DNA of 64,000 nt from Flavobacterium pectinovorum (GCF_022802975.1 NZ_JAFEVZ010000003.1:410202-474201), one strand, 5' to 3'. Counted from the stretch's first letter, positions 49,102-59,063 are shown. Numbers and translations are program-made. Notes: generated from the sequence alone by a model not told the origin.

Positions 49102-49544
49102 TTTAACTGCATCTCTATATGCGGAATATCATCTTCTAAGTACATTTCGCTGGTTTGAACAAATCCGTGACTTTCGTAGAATTTCTTAAGGTATAACTGT
49201 GCTCCAATTGTAATTTTATCTTTTCCAAAATGAGACTTTATAGCAGCAATGGCTTCTCTCATTAAATCATGCCCCCATTTTCTGTCACGATAATTAGCAT
49301 CTACTGCAACTCTGCCAATTGAGGCATTATCAAAACTAATCCCGGCATCAAACAAACGTACATAAGCAACGATTTTAGAGTCATATTCACCAATTAGGTG
49401 CAACCCTTTCTTGTCTTTACCGTCAATATCCAAATAAACGCAATTTTGCTCCACTACAAAGATCTCACTTCTTAGTTTCAGCAAATCATATAACTCATGA
49501 ACTGTTAAAGCCTCAAAAGGCTTTATTTTCCATTTTATTTCCAT
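49098..49544 (-). CDS. GNAT N-acetyltransferase, ElaA-like
   Basis: A 148-residue acetyltransferase. EIFVVEQNCVYLDIDGKDKKGLHL and the acetyl-CoA loop IGRVAVDANYRDRKWGHDLMREAI fit the ElaA subgroup. FYESHGFVQTSEMYLEDDIPHIEM is its characteristic C-terminus. The substrate is not known. The stop overlaps the OmpA-like gene from the other strand by four bases. Confidence 0.92.
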   Translation of the reverse strand: MEIKWKIKPFEALTVHELYDLLKLRSEIFVVEQNCVYLDIDGKDKKGLHLIGEYDSKIVAYVRLFDAGISFDNASIGRVAVDANYRDRKWGHDLMREAIAAIKSHFGKDKITIGAQLYLKKFYESHGFVQTSEMYLEDDIPHIEMQLN

Positions 49545-49568
49545 TCTATTCTTAAATTCTTAGCCTGT

Positions 49569-50543
49569 TTATTTTTTAATGACTTTCACTGATTTTATAA
49601 TAGCTTCTAATTCCAACATTAAATCACGTTCCTGGTTTGATGGCGAGTAACAAAATCCTTCAATTACCAGAATTCGGTTATAGGCTTCATCTACAATAGC
49701 ATAATTAATAAAAGGTCCTGTCATAAAATCGTTTTTTAATTCCCACGTTCCTTTAGTCTCAAAAGTTTTCTTACCGTTTAAGCTTGTAATCGAGAAATAA
49801 GGTGCATAGTCTTCGCCTGTAATCATTTGAGTCCCCGGTTCCCGTCCTTTGATATAATGCCCAACCGAATCACGCATTCGAACAATGTTACCAACAACAT
49901 TCTGGCTTTTCGTTAGTCTGTTTAATGGAATCTGATAAATCAGCAGACTTGTGTTACCGCTAATAATTTCCTTTTTAAGCCAGATGAAGTTTCTTTTATG
50001 CAGCATGTATTCATATCCTTTTGGGATTTGCAAATCGATATGGAATTTGTTTTTGATAATGGCAGGATTCAAAAGTGATTTGCTGTTATCCAGCTGCAGT
50101 TTTTTAATTTCTGTCTGACGAATTGCCTTAATAATTTCAGGCGAATTCATTTCGATACTGCAAATTATATCTTCAATTGATTTTCCGTAAATTCGAAAAG
50201 TATTGTGTGGTAAAGTTTTAATATTGGTTTTAACCTCAAATTTGTCTGTAGCAGATTTTTTTACCACAATAATACTTCGACTATCGGTTACAAAACCTTC
50301 AAGCAGTTTGGCCGGATATTGGTTGATTGTAAACAAAGGTTCTTCTTGTGTAAGACCCAAAACCGGTGAAGCAAATTTATTTCGAATGCTGTCACCTACT
50401 TCGCCATACCACAACTGGTCGTCAATAATTATAGAAATAGTATTGGTTTTTCCGGGCTTTTGCTCGGTATTATTTTCGTTTTTCTGAAAACAGGATGTCA
50501 GCAAAACAGAAAACAGCAGAAACAAAAAATGGGTTTTATTCAT
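49569..50543 (-). CDS. DUF4837-family lipoprotein
   Basis: A 324-residue lipoprotein (lipobox LLTSCFQKNEN, C18). It matches the Bacteroidota DUF4837 family: ISIIIDDQLWYGEVGDSIRN at the start, IPKGYEYMLHKRNFIWLKKE in the middle and TGPFINYAIVDEAYNRILVIEGFCYSP near the end. The function is not known. It lies between the lytic transglycosylase and the GNAT gene, all on the minus strand, so an envelope role is likely. Confidence 0.85.
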   Translation of the reverse strand: MNKTHFLFLLFSVLLTSCFQKNENNTEQKPGKTNTISIIIDDQLWYGEVGDSIRNKFASPVLGLTQEEPLFTINQYPAKLLEGFVTDSRSIIVVKKSATDKFEVKTNIKTLPHNTFRIYGKSIEDIICSIEMNSPEIIKAIRQTEIKKLQLDNSKSLLNPAIIKNKFHIDLQIPKGYEYMLHKRNFIWLKKEIISGNTSLLIYQIPLNRLTKSQNVVGNIVRMRDSVGHYIKGREPGTQMITGEDYAPYFSITSLNGKKTFETKGTWELKNDFMTGPFINYAIVDEAYNRILVIEGFCYSPSNQERDLMLELEAIIKSVKVIKK

Positions 50544-50591
50544 TTTTATAATTTTAAAGAATAAAACCCAAATTTAGGTAAGATATTTTTA

Positions 50592-52397
50592 TTATCCGTT
50601 TATTTTAAGCTTCATTCCCGGTTTTATATCCTCATCTTTAATTCCGTTCCATTTTTTAATGTCTGAAATGGTCACGCCTGGATATTTTTTTGAAATACTA
50701 TATAATGAATCTCCTTTTTTAACATAATAGTCTTCTCCAATAGTTTTTGCAGAAGCTGCTTTTTTCTTGAATGAATCAACAGAATTAGATGCTACAGCTG
50801 TTGGTTCAACAATAGTATTTTCTTTTTTAGAAACAACTAAGGTTTTACCTAATGCCAGATTATTTGATGTCAGGCTGTTCCATTCTTTTAATTCTGCTAA
50901 TGTTATGCCGAATTTTTTAGCAATATTACCCAGATTGTCACCGGTTTTTACAACGTATTCTACCTCAACTTCATTTTTGTCTGATACTTCGGCAGAAGCT
51001 ATTGCAGATTCTGTTGGCTTTTTAATTATTTCCTGAGAAGTTTTTGAAACTAATTCCTTAGGTTTTAATTTTAATGACCTGCCTAATACCAATGCATTGC
51101 TATTAAGGTTGTTCCATTCTTTAATATCTGTAACAGAAACATCATATTTTTTAGCAATAGAACTTAAATTATCCCCTTTTTGAACGATATAGGATTCGAG
51201 ATCTAAAGGTTCAGGAACTTTTATTTGTTTTGCTTTTTCTTTAGGAGTTACTTTCTGTGCAAGACGAGTAGGCATTTTATAAATACCGGAATCATATTTT
51301 GCGTAAGCATAAATTTTATCCTCATTGTTTACAAAAGTGGCGATTTTGTCTTTTGGCAAGCGTAAAAAATGTTGTTCATCCTGATAAAAAGGCACAACTT
51401 TTAACTTGTATGAAGGATTTAGAAGTTCAATTTGCGATTGAGGCATGTCCAGCAAATCAGCAATTTGTTTAAATGACATTTGACTTTTAATACAAATTGT
51501 ATCTGTTTCAAAGTTTTTTACAACAGCCCTTTCAGGATTAATTCCGTGTTCTTTATGGTATTCAAAAAGATACATGGTGGCTAAAAAAGCGGGGACATAT
51601 CCTTGTGTTTCTCTTGGAAGATGATTTCGGATATCCCAGTATTTTGTTTTTCCGCCGGAACGACGAATTGCTTTGGTGACATTTCCGGGACCTGAGTTAT
51701 ATGAAGCCAATACGAGTTCCCAATCACCAAAAATACTGAACATTTTGGTCATGTATTCAGATGCTGCTGCGGTTGCTTTAAGCGGATCGCTGCGTTCATC
51801 AATATAGGAATCAATTTTAAGATCGTATTGTTTTCCTGTGCCGTACATGAACTGCCAAAGTCCTGTGGCGCCCATTCTAGAAACTGCTTTAGGATTTAAA
51901 GCAGATTCTACAACGGCTAAATATTTAATTTCTAAAGGAACATTTTGTTTGGCAAAAGCATCCTCAAAAATTGGGAAATAATATTCTGACAAAGCCATTA
52001 ACCGTGAAAATGATTTTTTACGATTTTTAAGAAATGACTTTATTATGTTCTCTAATCCCTGATTGTATTCTATTTCAAAAGGCGACTTTTCATTCATTGC
52101 CTGAAGACGCTGTTTTAGCAATTCAGTAGGCAGTTCCTGATCTACAGTCACATCTTTATTGATTGTCTGTATATCCTTAGTTAAATCCTCATAAATATCA
52201 AGACTTGTCAATTCATTCATCCAAAGGCTGTCTACACGAATAGCCAAATCATTTTTTACAAACGAATTTTTTACTGAATCTAAGTACGAAATCTTTACTT
52301 CCGGCTTAATTTCAATATCTGATTTTGCTACATCTTGTGCAAAAACAGTTATAGAAAACAAAACAGAAAGAGCTAAGGAAATTTTTCTTATAATCAT
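50592..52397 (-). CDS. MltD-like lytic transglycosylase with three LysM domains
   Basis: A protein of about 601 residues. The start at 52397 (MIIRKISLALSVLFSITVFAQ) gives a proper signal peptide. The SLT domain has the catalytic glutamate in AVVESALNPKAVSRMGATGLWQFM and continues with YNSGPGNVTKAIRRSGG and TQGYVPAFLATMYL. Three LysM peptidoglycan-binding modules follow near the C-terminus (opening YIVQKGDNLSSIAKKY, YVVKTGDNLGNIAKKF and YYVKKGDSLYSISKKY). It cleaves peptidoglycan glycan strands in the periplasm. Confidence 0.93.
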   Translation of the reverse strand: MIIRKISLALSVLFSITVFAQDVAKSDIEIKPEVKISYLDSVKNSFVKNDLAIRVDSLWMNELTSLDIYEDLTKDIQTINKDVTVDQELPTELLKQRLQAMNEKSPFEIEYNQGLENIIKSFLKNRKKSFSRLMALSEYYFPIFEDAFAKQNVPLEIKYLAVVESALNPKAVSRMGATGLWQFMYGTGKQYDLKIDSYIDERSDPLKATAAASEYMTKMFSIFGDWELVLASYNSGPGNVTKAIRRSGGKTKYWDIRNHLPRETQGYVPAFLATMYLFEYHKEHGINPERAVVKNFETDTICIKSQMSFKQIADLLDMPQSQIELLNPSYKLKVVPFYQDEQHFLRLPKDKIATFVNNEDKIYAYAKYDSGIYKMPTRLAQKVTPKEKAKQIKVPEPLDLESYIVQKGDNLSSIAKKYDVSVTDIKEWNNLNSNALVLGRSLKLKPKELVSKTSQEIIKKPTESAIASAEVSDKNEVEVEYVVKTGDNLGNIAKKFGITLAELKEWNSLTSNNLALGKTLVVSKKENTIVEPTAVASNSVDSFKKKAASAKTIGEDYYVKKGDSLYSISKKYPGVTISDIKKWNGIKDEDIKPGMKLKING

Positions 52398-52451
52398 ACA
52401 ACATTTATTTAAAATTCTATAATTCAAACAATTACAGAAGTGGTATTTTTA

Positions 52452-52459
52452 CAAACTTA
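52452..52459 (-). promoter_or_regulatory. Candidate -7 promoter element of the lytic transglycosylase gene
   Basis: On the minus strand this is TAAGTTTG (TAnnTTTG), 55 bases before the start codon at 52397. Confidence 0.4.
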
Positions 52460-52508
52460 AGCAGAATAAGCGTAAAAAACGTTAAAAAAAATGTTAATTG
52501 TTATATTT

Positions 52509-53696
52509 TTAATCTAAAATAGCTGCAATACCAGGTAAAACTCTTCCTTCTAACATCTCAAGCATTGCTCCGCCACCGGTAGATACATAACTCACTTTGT
52601 CTTCAAAACCAAATTGTTTTACAGCTGCTACAGAGTCACCTCCTCCAACAAGTGAGAACGCTCCATTTGCAGTAGCTTCAGCAATATAATCACCTAAAGC
52701 GATAGTTCCTTTTGAAAACGTTTCCATTTCAAAAACACCAAGAGGACCATTCCATAAAATCGTTTTAGATTCTAAAATTACTTTTTTGAAGTTTTCCAAA
52801 GATTTAGGACCTGCATCCAAACCTTGCCATCCATCAGGAATTGCAGTTACATCTACAACCTGTGTATTTGCAGTGTTAGAAAAGTCATCAGCAGCAATTA
52901 CATCCACCGGAATGTGAATCTGAACTCCTTTTTCTTTTGCTAATCTTAAAATTTCAAGAGCTAATTCCTGTTTGTCATCTTCGCAGATAGACTCACCAAT
53001 TTTTCCTCCTTGCGCTTTAACGAAAGTAAAGGTCATACCTCCACCAATAATCATGTGATCTACTTTATCCAAAATATTTTCGATAACGGTGATTTTAGAA
53101 GAAACTTTAGAACCTCCTAAAACGGCAACTACAGGTTTTTCGCTGTTATTCAATACTTTATTTAAGCTTTCGATTTCTTTTGCTAATAAGGTTCCGAAAC
53201 ATTTTTCAGTTGGGAAAAATTGTGCAATAATAGTTGTAGAAGCATGTGCTCTGTGAGCTGTTCCAAAAGCATCATTTACATAAATATCTCCAAGTGACGC
53301 TAATTCTTTTGCGAAAGCAACATCTCCTGCCTCTTCTTCAGCATGAAAACGAAGATTTTCCAACAATAAAACTTCTCCCGGTTTTAAGTTTTTAGCAGCA
53401 GTCTGAGCCGGTTCACCAATACAGTTTTCAGCAAACTGAACAGTCACTCCTAAAATTTCAGAAGCTGTTTTTAAAATATGTTTCAATGAATATTTTTCTT
53501 CAGCCCCTTTTGGTCTTCCCAAGTGTGACATCAAAATTACGCTTCCGCCCTGAGCCAGAATTGCATCAATAGTTGGTTTTGCAGCTTCAATACGTGTAGC
53601 ATCTGTTACATTGAAATTTTCATCCAATGGCACATTAAAATCAACACGGATAATTGCTTTTTTATTTTTAAAATCGAAATCGTTTAGAGTTTTCAT
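52509..53696 (-). CDS. pgk: Phosphoglycerate kinase
   Basis: A 395-residue glycolytic enzyme that transfers a phosphate between 1,3-bisphosphoglycerate and ADP. The signatures [44 protein letters not shown] and [13 protein letters not shown] are intact, with full domain organisation and typical length. Single gene, preceded by its own promoter element. Confidence 0.98.
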   Translation of the reverse strand: MKTLNDFDFKNKKAIIRVDFNVPLDENFNVTDATRIEAAKPTIDAILAQGGSVILMSHLGRPKGAEEKYSLKHILKTASEILGVTVQFAENCIGEPAQTAAKNLKPGEVLLLENLRFHAEEEAGDVAFAKELASLGDIYVNDAFGTAHRAHASTTIIAQFFPTEKCFGTLLAKEIESLNKVLNNSEKPVVAVLGGSKVSSKITVIENILDKVDHMIIGGGMTFTFVKAQGGKIGESICEDDKQELALEILRLAKEKGVQIHIPVDVIAADDFSNTANTQVVDVTAIPDGWQGLDAGPKSLENFKKVILESKTILWNGPLGVFEMETFSKGTIALGDYIAEATANGAFSLVGGGDSVAAVKQFGFEDKVSYVSTGGGAMLEMLEGRVLPGIAAILD

Positions 53697-53731
53697 TTGA
53701 TAATTATTTTATGGTTTTTTTGAAAGAAAAA

Positions 53732-53739
53732 CAAATATA
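53732..53739 (-). promoter_or_regulatory. Candidate -7 promoter element of pgk
   Basis: On the minus strand this is TATATTTG (TAnnTTTG), 36 bases before the pgk ATG. Confidence 0.5.
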
Positions 53740-53886
53740 GAACTTTTAAGGTTCTTATAAATTCGGATAAACCAAAAAACCGATAATTTAAAGAACGAAA
53801 TCGTTATAATTTCACAAATAAATTTCATTATTAAATATTAAACACAAATTTAGATGACGAAAAACTGACATAACTTCAAAAAAAAG

Positions 53887-53919
53887 CCTTCTTTATCAAC
53901 TATCAGGATAAAAAAGGCG
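53887..53919 (-). terminator. Terminator of the 54-55 kb operon
   Basis: GCCTTCTTTATC (53887-53898) pairs with GATAAAAAAGGC (53908-53919) with one mismatch. On the minus strand it ends in a run of T and lies 35 bases past the stop at 53954. Confidence 0.85.
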
Positions 53920-53953
53920 AAAACAATAGTGGTATTTGTTTTTCGAAATACTA

Positions 53954-54460
53954 TTAATCTTCCTTTTGAATGTAACAGACAGATAAACGTGGCTGTACAG
54001 GGAACATGATTGTTTCGTATGCGTTTGTATTTTCAGTGTTTTTAGAAACGACATAATTGCCCTCTATAATTCCGAAATAACTTAACAACGGAGAATAAAA
54101 TGTAATGCCTATTTTATGTTTCGACTGATCTGTGATATCCGTATTTACAATATCAAGCTGGTAATTGATGAACGGGAAATATTGATTGCCCAACACATCT
54201 GAAACCCTGTGAAAATCACCTTTTAATTGTTTGACGTATCCATCAGCAGCAATTCCGACCAAAAAATGCAATTGAACTGCTTTTTCATTTTCAGATAATA
54301 ATTCCCTAAACGTATTTTTAGGATTTTCTGTCGAATTAAATTGCTGGCTCTGCATTTGATATTCCCTGAAAGTATCTTCAAAAACATATTTGTCCCAGAT
54401 TATGGTTGAAGAATTATCGATAATAATACGATAGGCCAGTCTTATTTTTGATATTTTCAT
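53954..54460 (-). CDS. Hypothetical protein, unknown function
   Basis: A 168-residue soluble protein with no signal peptide or membrane helix. The sequence is strand-rich, with LAYRIIIDNSSTIIWDKYVF, FINYQLDIVNTDITDQSKHKIGITFY and YFGIIEGNYVV. I do not recognise a family. It lies 18 bases downstream of the pirin-like gene on the same strand, and a terminator follows it. It is therefore the last gene of the unit, and a function shared with the pirin-like protein is plausible. Confidence 0.7.
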   Translation of the reverse strand: MKISKIRLAYRIIIDNSSTIIWDKYVFEDTFREYQMQSQQFNSTENPKNTFRELLSENEKAVQLHFLVGIAADGYVKQLKGDFHRVSDVLGNQYFPFINYQLDIVNTDITDQSKHKIGITFYSPLLSYFGIIEGNYVVSKNTENTNAYETIMFPVQPRLSVCYIQKED

Positions 54461-54478
54461 AAGCTTTTATTCAACAAT

Positions 54479-55171
54479 TCATTTTAAGGCAACTTCAAAA
54501 ACTAATAAAACAGCATTTTCAGACAATGCTTCCCATTCTATTACTTCTGCTTTCTTTAAACTCAAACCATCCTTAGCTTCCAGAAGTCGGTCTTCAACTT
54601 CAAAAGCACCGTTAACTACAAATACGAAAACACCATTATTAGGATTTCTTAAAGTATAAAAACCTTCTTTTCTTCCATCATAAACACCAATAAAACAAAG
54701 TGTTTCTTCAATTTCAATCAATCGAATTAACTTATTTCTGATAGCCAAATCAATTTCCGATTTCTGAAAATGATTTTTAAAACAAGAGGCTTCTGTTTGG
54801 AAATGAATAGTAAGAAAACTCACATTTTCATTTTCGTACGGATTAAAAATTTCCACAGTCATTTCGTCATCTGCAGCAATTACCCGAATTTGCTCAACTC
54901 TTAAAAACTCAGCATTACCAAGATTGTCCTTGTACTCTATTCCGCCAAATAAGGGTAAAATAATCACATTCGTCTTTGCTTTTACAACTCTGGAAATACA
55001 ATGCTGGGGAGCCAATATTTCTTCGTTTAAAATCTGTAACGAGCCAAACGGTATTCTGGACAAATCCTGATACCGGTCAAAATTAAAAGTAGCAAAACAG
55101 TTGTATTTTTCTGACTTGAAAACACCTCTGGTTTCTGACTTATAAATCTGCGCTGGAATTTGCTTAATCAT
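54479..55171 (-). CDS. Pirin-like cupin protein
   Basis: A 230-residue double-cupin protein. FATFNFDRYQDLSRIPFGSLQILNEEILAP aligns with the opening of pirin family members. GGIEYKDNLGNAEFLRVEQIRVIAADDEM resembles the core pirin region that normally reads HRDSLGN followed by a gain in gating residues. The metal-binding histidine set (usually HPHRG) is not seen, so it may be a catalytically inactive or altered member. Some pirins are quercetinases. It lies 26 bases downstream of the dioxygenase-like lipoprotein gene. Confidence 0.72.
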   Translation of the reverse strand: MIKQIPAQIYKSETRGVFKSEKYNCFATFNFDRYQDLSRIPFGSLQILNEEILAPQHCISRVVKAKTNVIILPLFGGIEYKDNLGNAEFLRVEQIRVIAADDEMTVEIFNPYENENVSFLTIHFQTEASCFKNHFQKSEIDLAIRNKLIRLIEIEETLCFIGVYDGRKEGFYTLRNPNNGVFVFVVNGAFEVEDRLLEAKDGLSLKKAEVIEWEALSENAVLLVFEVALK

Positions 55172-55197
55172 TTTGAAAATATATTATTTACTGAACT

Positions 55198-55953
55198 TTA
55201 ACTTGCCACATTAATGGTATGTTTGAGTACAAAACCTTCGGCGACACTGCCTGTAACTGTTGCCAATTCGTTTGCAACAGAATCTGAAAACACAGTATCC
55301 GAAGCATTATACGTATAACCCGACAAACCTTTTGTATAGCCATTGGCTGTTGATCCGTTTACTAAAGTCACTGCACTGCCTGAACCTTCTGGAAAAGCAA
55401 TTTGTGTAACCAGTAATGAAGTTCCGCTTGCGTTGTATATATGAACATGTATATGCGTTGCCCTGCCAGAATACCAACCCGGAAATATAGAGGTAAAAGT
55501 TACTAACCCATTATCATCTGTAGTTTGCCTTCCTCTTAAAAAATGTACAGAAGTATAATTTACAGATTGCATGCCTGTACCTCCATACTCAGAATAATAA
55601 CCATCTTTGTCACAATGCCAGATATCGACAATAGCACCTTTTAAAGCGGCACAGCTTGCTTTTGTGTTTTTTATGGTAATATTAATCGTAAAACCTACAC
55701 CGGTTCTGTCCATGACAATATTTGATTTTACCAGAGAAGATGGTGAAATGGTCGGAAATGGACCCGCAGTTTCAGACGGAGTTACAGAACAAGTCCCTGA
55801 AGAACCTGAGTCTGACCCTGTATCTGTGGCCGTGTCAGTATCGGTTGACGTTTCTGAAGAATCGTCATCTTTGCTACAAGCGTTCAGAATTGGAATAGCC
55901 AAAGTACCTATTCCTACTAAACCTAAACCTTTTAAAAAATCTTTTCTTTCCAT
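55198..55953 (-). CDS. Intradiol dioxygenase-like lipoprotein
   Basis: A 251-residue protein. The N-terminus (MERKDFLKGLGLVGIG) ends in a lipobox-like ILNAC at C26 and is followed by a Ser/Thr/Asp-rich linker (about 28-53). The domain has ETAGPFP, VDIWHCDKDGYYSEY, FLRGRQTTDDNG and PGWYSGRATHIHVHI. These give candidate iron ligands Y119 or Y120, Y161, H167 and H169, as in catechol and protocatechuate dioxygenases. Exported members of this superfamily exist, but their substrates are not known. No aromatic-degradation genes are nearby. Confidence 0.85.
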   Translation of the reverse strand: MERKDFLKGLGLVGIGTLAIPILNACSKDDDSSETSTDTDTATDTGSDSGSSGTCSVTPSETAGPFPTISPSSLVKSNIVMDRTGVGFTINITIKNTKASCAALKGAIVDIWHCDKDGYYSEYGGTGMQSVNYTSVHFLRGRQTTDDNGLVTFTSIFPGWYSGRATHIHVHIYNASGTSLLVTQIAFPEGSGSAVTLVNGSTANGYTKGLSGYTYNASDTVFSDSVANELATVTGSVAEGFVLKHTINVAS

Positions 55954-56121
55954 AATTTCTTGGTTTTAATGTTTTATCAATTAAATGATTAACAGTAATT
56001 CTCAAGTAAAATTATTCGAAATTATAGTGTTGGAAAAAGTTTGAGGTAATCAACAATAATTATGAGGTAAACAAAGGAAAAAAATGAATTTGTAGTAAAT
56101 TTATTTCAGATTTAAGAAGGT

Positions 56122-56811
56122 TTATTTTTGATTCAAAAGTTCAAAAAAAGCAGTTTCATAACTTGTACTAATTGGTATTTCAGCCTGATCGATATGAATA
56201 ATTTTATTTCTGATTTTTTCTATTTTAAAAATCGGAATAATAAACGAGCGATGAACACGAACAAATTCGGTTTCAGGTAGTTTTTGAAGTATGGCTTTTA
56301 GAGTCATTCTCGCCACAACCGTTTTTTGGTTTTGAATGTGAATTTTGAGATAATCATCTAAACCTTCGATGTATAAAATATCCGAAAAAAGGATTTTTAT
56401 CAGGCTATAATCGGCACGGATAAAAAGATGCTGCTGTTCTAAGTTCTGATTTTGCGTTTTCCATTGCTGAAGCGCTTTTTCAACGGCTTGCTGAAAACGG
56501 GAAAACGAAATGGGTTTTAAAAGATAATCTGTAGCACTTAATGTAAAACCTTCTACCGCATATTCTGAATAAGCCGTTGTAAAAATTACCATTGTTTTGT
56601 GGGGCAATTTTTTATAGAAGTCTAATCCTGAAATGGATGGCATATTAATATCCAAAAACAACAAATCGACCGGATATTTTTTAAGATATTTAAATGCTTC
56701 ATCAGATTTCGTAAACGTTTTTTGCAGATCGACATACTCGATTTCTGCACATAAGCTTTGCAGAATTTCTAATGCCAAAGGTTCGTCATCTAATGCTATT
56801 GCTTTTATCAT
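56122..56811 (-). CDS. LytTR-family response regulator
   Basis: A 229-residue regulator. The receiver domain has the acidic pocket LDDEPLAL and the phosphoacceptor D54 in LLFLDINMPSISG. The C-terminal LytTR DNA-binding domain starts about 135 (IRADYSLIKILFSDILYIEGLDDYLKIH). It overlaps the sensor kinase gene by four bases (ATGA), so the pair is translationally coupled. Confidence 0.95.
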   Translation of the reverse strand: MIKAIALDDEPLALEILQSLCAEIEYVDLQKTFTKSDEAFKYLKKYPVDLLFLDINMPSISGLDFYKKLPHKTMVIFTTAYSEYAVEGFTLSATDYLLKPISFSRFQQAVEKALQQWKTQNQNLEQQHLFIRADYSLIKILFSDILYIEGLDDYLKIHIQNQKTVVARMTLKAILQKLPETEFVRVHRSFIIPIFKIEKIRNKIIHIDQAEIPISTSYETAFFELLNQK

Positions 56812-57911
56812 CCTACTTCGATGGTTAGATTAACAATGTATTTGTCATGAGTATCTTCAATTTTTAACTGATGTTTATTTGGATATAATAACGTTAGTCT
56901 TTCAATTGTATTTTGCAGCCCGATCCCTGTTTCTGATTGAATAGAAAATGTTTTTTTATTAGAAACCATCAATATTAATTCTTTTTCATGGATATCAATA
57001 TAAATACAAATTTCGGAGGTTTGATCCGGATTAACACCATGTTTGAAAGCGTTTTCAATAAATGAAATCAAAATGAGCGGTGTAATTGCTTTACCAAAAG
57101 GAGTTCCTTTAAGCTGATAATCGACATTTACAGTATTTCCGAGACGTGTTTTTTGCAGCGAAATAAAATTACTGATGTAATTGATTTCTTTTCCCAGATC
57201 GATTACTTCATCATTAGCATTCGTGATGATATACCGCATTAATTCAGACAACTGTATCACGGCATCAGGAGTTTTGTCATCTTTTTTTAAAGCCAGGGCA
57301 TAAATACTATTTAGCGTATTAAACAAAAAATGCGGATTAATCTGCGCCTTTAGAAAAGCCAGTTCTGACTTCATTTTTTCTTTCTCTACATTTTGCAATC
57401 GGCCGGAAATAGCAAACAATAAACTTGAAATTACTCCAAGCAAATAGACCAAAGCTGTATGTCCGTATTGAGTTGGAGGTCCGCCCATAGTATCAAAAGA
57501 TATTGGTCCCGGGGGCATGTTTCTAAAATTCGGAGGAGGTTTCATTCCGTCTTTAAAAGGTTCCGGATGATTTAAAAAAGGTTTTGGATGGTTTCTAAAA
57601 TCAAGAAAATTATGATCCGGGTGATCCAGAAATCCAGAAATCCAAAGAAAAAATAAAAGAAAACAAGCAATCATTATAAAATATAATAATTGCTTGCTTT
57701 GAAAATAATATCGTGGAATTAAATAATAGTAGTTAAAGTAAAAGAAACACAATAAACTAAAATAGATAAAAAAATAAATTCGGTCGTGTACGTTAGAGTA
57801 CAAATCAGGCCATGCAAATATTGTTTTGGCCGATGTAAATGCATAAGGCAAAAATAAAAAAGCCAGGCATATACACAAATGCAGGGCATAAAACGAAAGC
57901 TTTGTTTTCAT
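56808..57911 (-). CDS. LytS-type sensor histidine kinase with a His/Pro-rich loop
   Basis: A kinase of about 367 residues. The start at 57911 (MKTKLSFYALHL) is preferred over an ATG seven codons upstream. Four membrane helices lie in the N-terminal half, and the phosphoacceptor domain has QINPHFLFNTLNSIYAL. The C-terminal ATPase has SFIENAFKHGVNP and GIGLQNTIERL. Between the third and fourth helices (about 96-150) is a loop of repeated His and Pro (HPDHNFLDFRNHPKPFLNHP and more) that could bind metal or sense surroundings. Downstream is its cognate LytTR regulator. Confidence 0.93.
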   Translation of the reverse strand: MKTKLSFYALHLCICLAFLFLPYAFTSAKTIFAWPDLYSNVHDRIYFFIYFSLLCFFYFNYYYLIPRYYFQSKQLLYFIMIACFLLFFLWISGFLDHPDHNFLDFRNHPKPFLNHPEPFKDGMKPPPNFRNMPPGPISFDTMGGPPTQYGHTALVYLLGVISSLLFAISGRLQNVEKEKMKSELAFLKAQINPHFLFNTLNSIYALALKKDDKTPDAVIQLSELMRYIITNANDEVIDLGKEINYISNFISLQKTRLGNTVNVDYQLKGTPFGKAITPLILISFIENAFKHGVNPDQTSEICIYIDIHEKELILMVSNKKTFSIQSETGIGLQNTIERLTLLYPNKHQLKIEDTHDKYIVNLTIEVG

Positions 57912-58011
57912 AAATCCGATAGATTTATTCAAATTTAATGATCCTGATGGTTTCTATCAAATTATTGAGGTAAAACCAGCGAATTCTGCGATTCGTTTTG
58001 ATAATTGCTAA

Positions 58012-58045
58012 AAAGGCTTTAAAACAATTTTGTTCTAAAGCCTTT
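58012..58045 (-). terminator. Terminator of the adhesin-porP unit
   Basis: AAAGGCTTTA (58012-58021) pairs with TAAAGCCTTT (58036-58045). It lies 13 bases past the PorP stop on the minus strand. Confidence 0.75.
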
Positions 58046-58057
58046 ATAACAAATTCA

Positions 58058-59020
58058 TTAATAATGAACCGGACTATCCGTACAAGGACAACTGCTTAAC
58101 GCCTGAAGGAAATCGAATCCAAGAGTTACAACATGCGTTCCTGAATTGTAGTAGCCTAAATCATTAAACATTATCTGATAGGAATATCCAAAATAAATTT
58201 TAGACTTCATAAAACCAGCCATTGGACCAACCGACAAAGGTTTTGCAAACTGATCGTTCAGCATACGATATGAAACTCCTACCCAATAGTATTCTTCGTA
58301 ACGGTTGTAACGTCTGTATTTAAAATTAAAATCAGTCGCTGAACGTTTATCATTAGCAAAATACTGGTAAAATACTGATGGTTCATATTCTATACGGCTG
58401 TTCTCTCCATCACTGAATGTAAAACCTGAAAATATTTGATAATTGGACAGCAAATCAGGTTCGCCGGCTCTCTCAACATCAATCTTTTTCTTTAAAACGT
58501 TATTGGCATTAAAACTGAAAAAAAAGTTTTTATTACGATATAAAGCACTGATATCAAAGTTATTGTTTGCTGTTGCACGATTACCATTAATACCTTGATC
58601 TCCATCCATGTATTTTTTACTATCAAGATCTATCTTGAAAGTGTTAATGTTATAAGAGATTCCAAAAGATAAATACTGTTTAGAATAATAATCTAAAATA
58701 ATGTGATGTGCAAACGAAACCTTAGCACCAGTTTGTTTCGTATCTCCATTACTATCGTTGTAAAGAGAAATACCAACTCCTGATCGATCCAAAAGTCTAA
58801 AATCTACATAAGCAGATTGATTTTCGGGTGCATCTTTAATACCAACCCACTGAGTCAATCCGTTAACCCTGATTCTAACATTATCACCAATACCGGCATA
58901 GGCGGGTGAAAGCACAAAAGGGTTGTCTGCCAAATACTGCGTAAATACCGGTAGGTTTAACTCTTGGCTGTAACCTGATGTTACAGCCATGAGTACTAAG
59001 GATACTATTAATTTTTTCAT
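58058..59020 (-). CDS. PorP/SprF-family type IX secretion membrane protein
   Basis: A protein of about 320 residues. The start at 59020 (MKKLIVSLVLMAVTSGYSQ) gives a signal peptide; an upstream extension is rejected because it overlaps the adhesin end. The N-terminus of the mature protein reads LPVFTQYLADNPFVLSPAYAG, the family signature. The rest is an outer-membrane barrel, with SYQIMFNDLGYYNSGTHVVTLGFDF at the end. In flavobacteria each SprB-type adhesin is paired with a SprF-like protein that helps its secretion or anchoring. The adhesin gene lies 43 bases upstream. Confidence 0.94.
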   Translation of the reverse strand: MKKLIVSLVLMAVTSGYSQELNLPVFTQYLADNPFVLSPAYAGIGDNVRIRVNGLTQWVGIKDAPENQSAYVDFRLLDRSGVGISLYNDSNGDTKQTGAKVSFAHHIILDYYSKQYLSFGISYNINTFKIDLDSKKYMDGDQGINGNRATANNNFDISALYRNKNFFFSFNANNVLKKKIDVERAGEPDLLSNYQIFSGFTFSDGENSRIEYEPSVFYQYFANDKRSATDFNFKYRRYNRYEEYYWVGVSYRMLNDQFAKPLSVGPMAGFMKSKIYFGYSYQIMFNDLGYYNSGTHVVTLGFDFLQALSSCPCTDSPVHY

Positions 59021-59063
59021 TGTAATAATTTTTTTAGACAACATCATAGGGGCTATTATTTTG

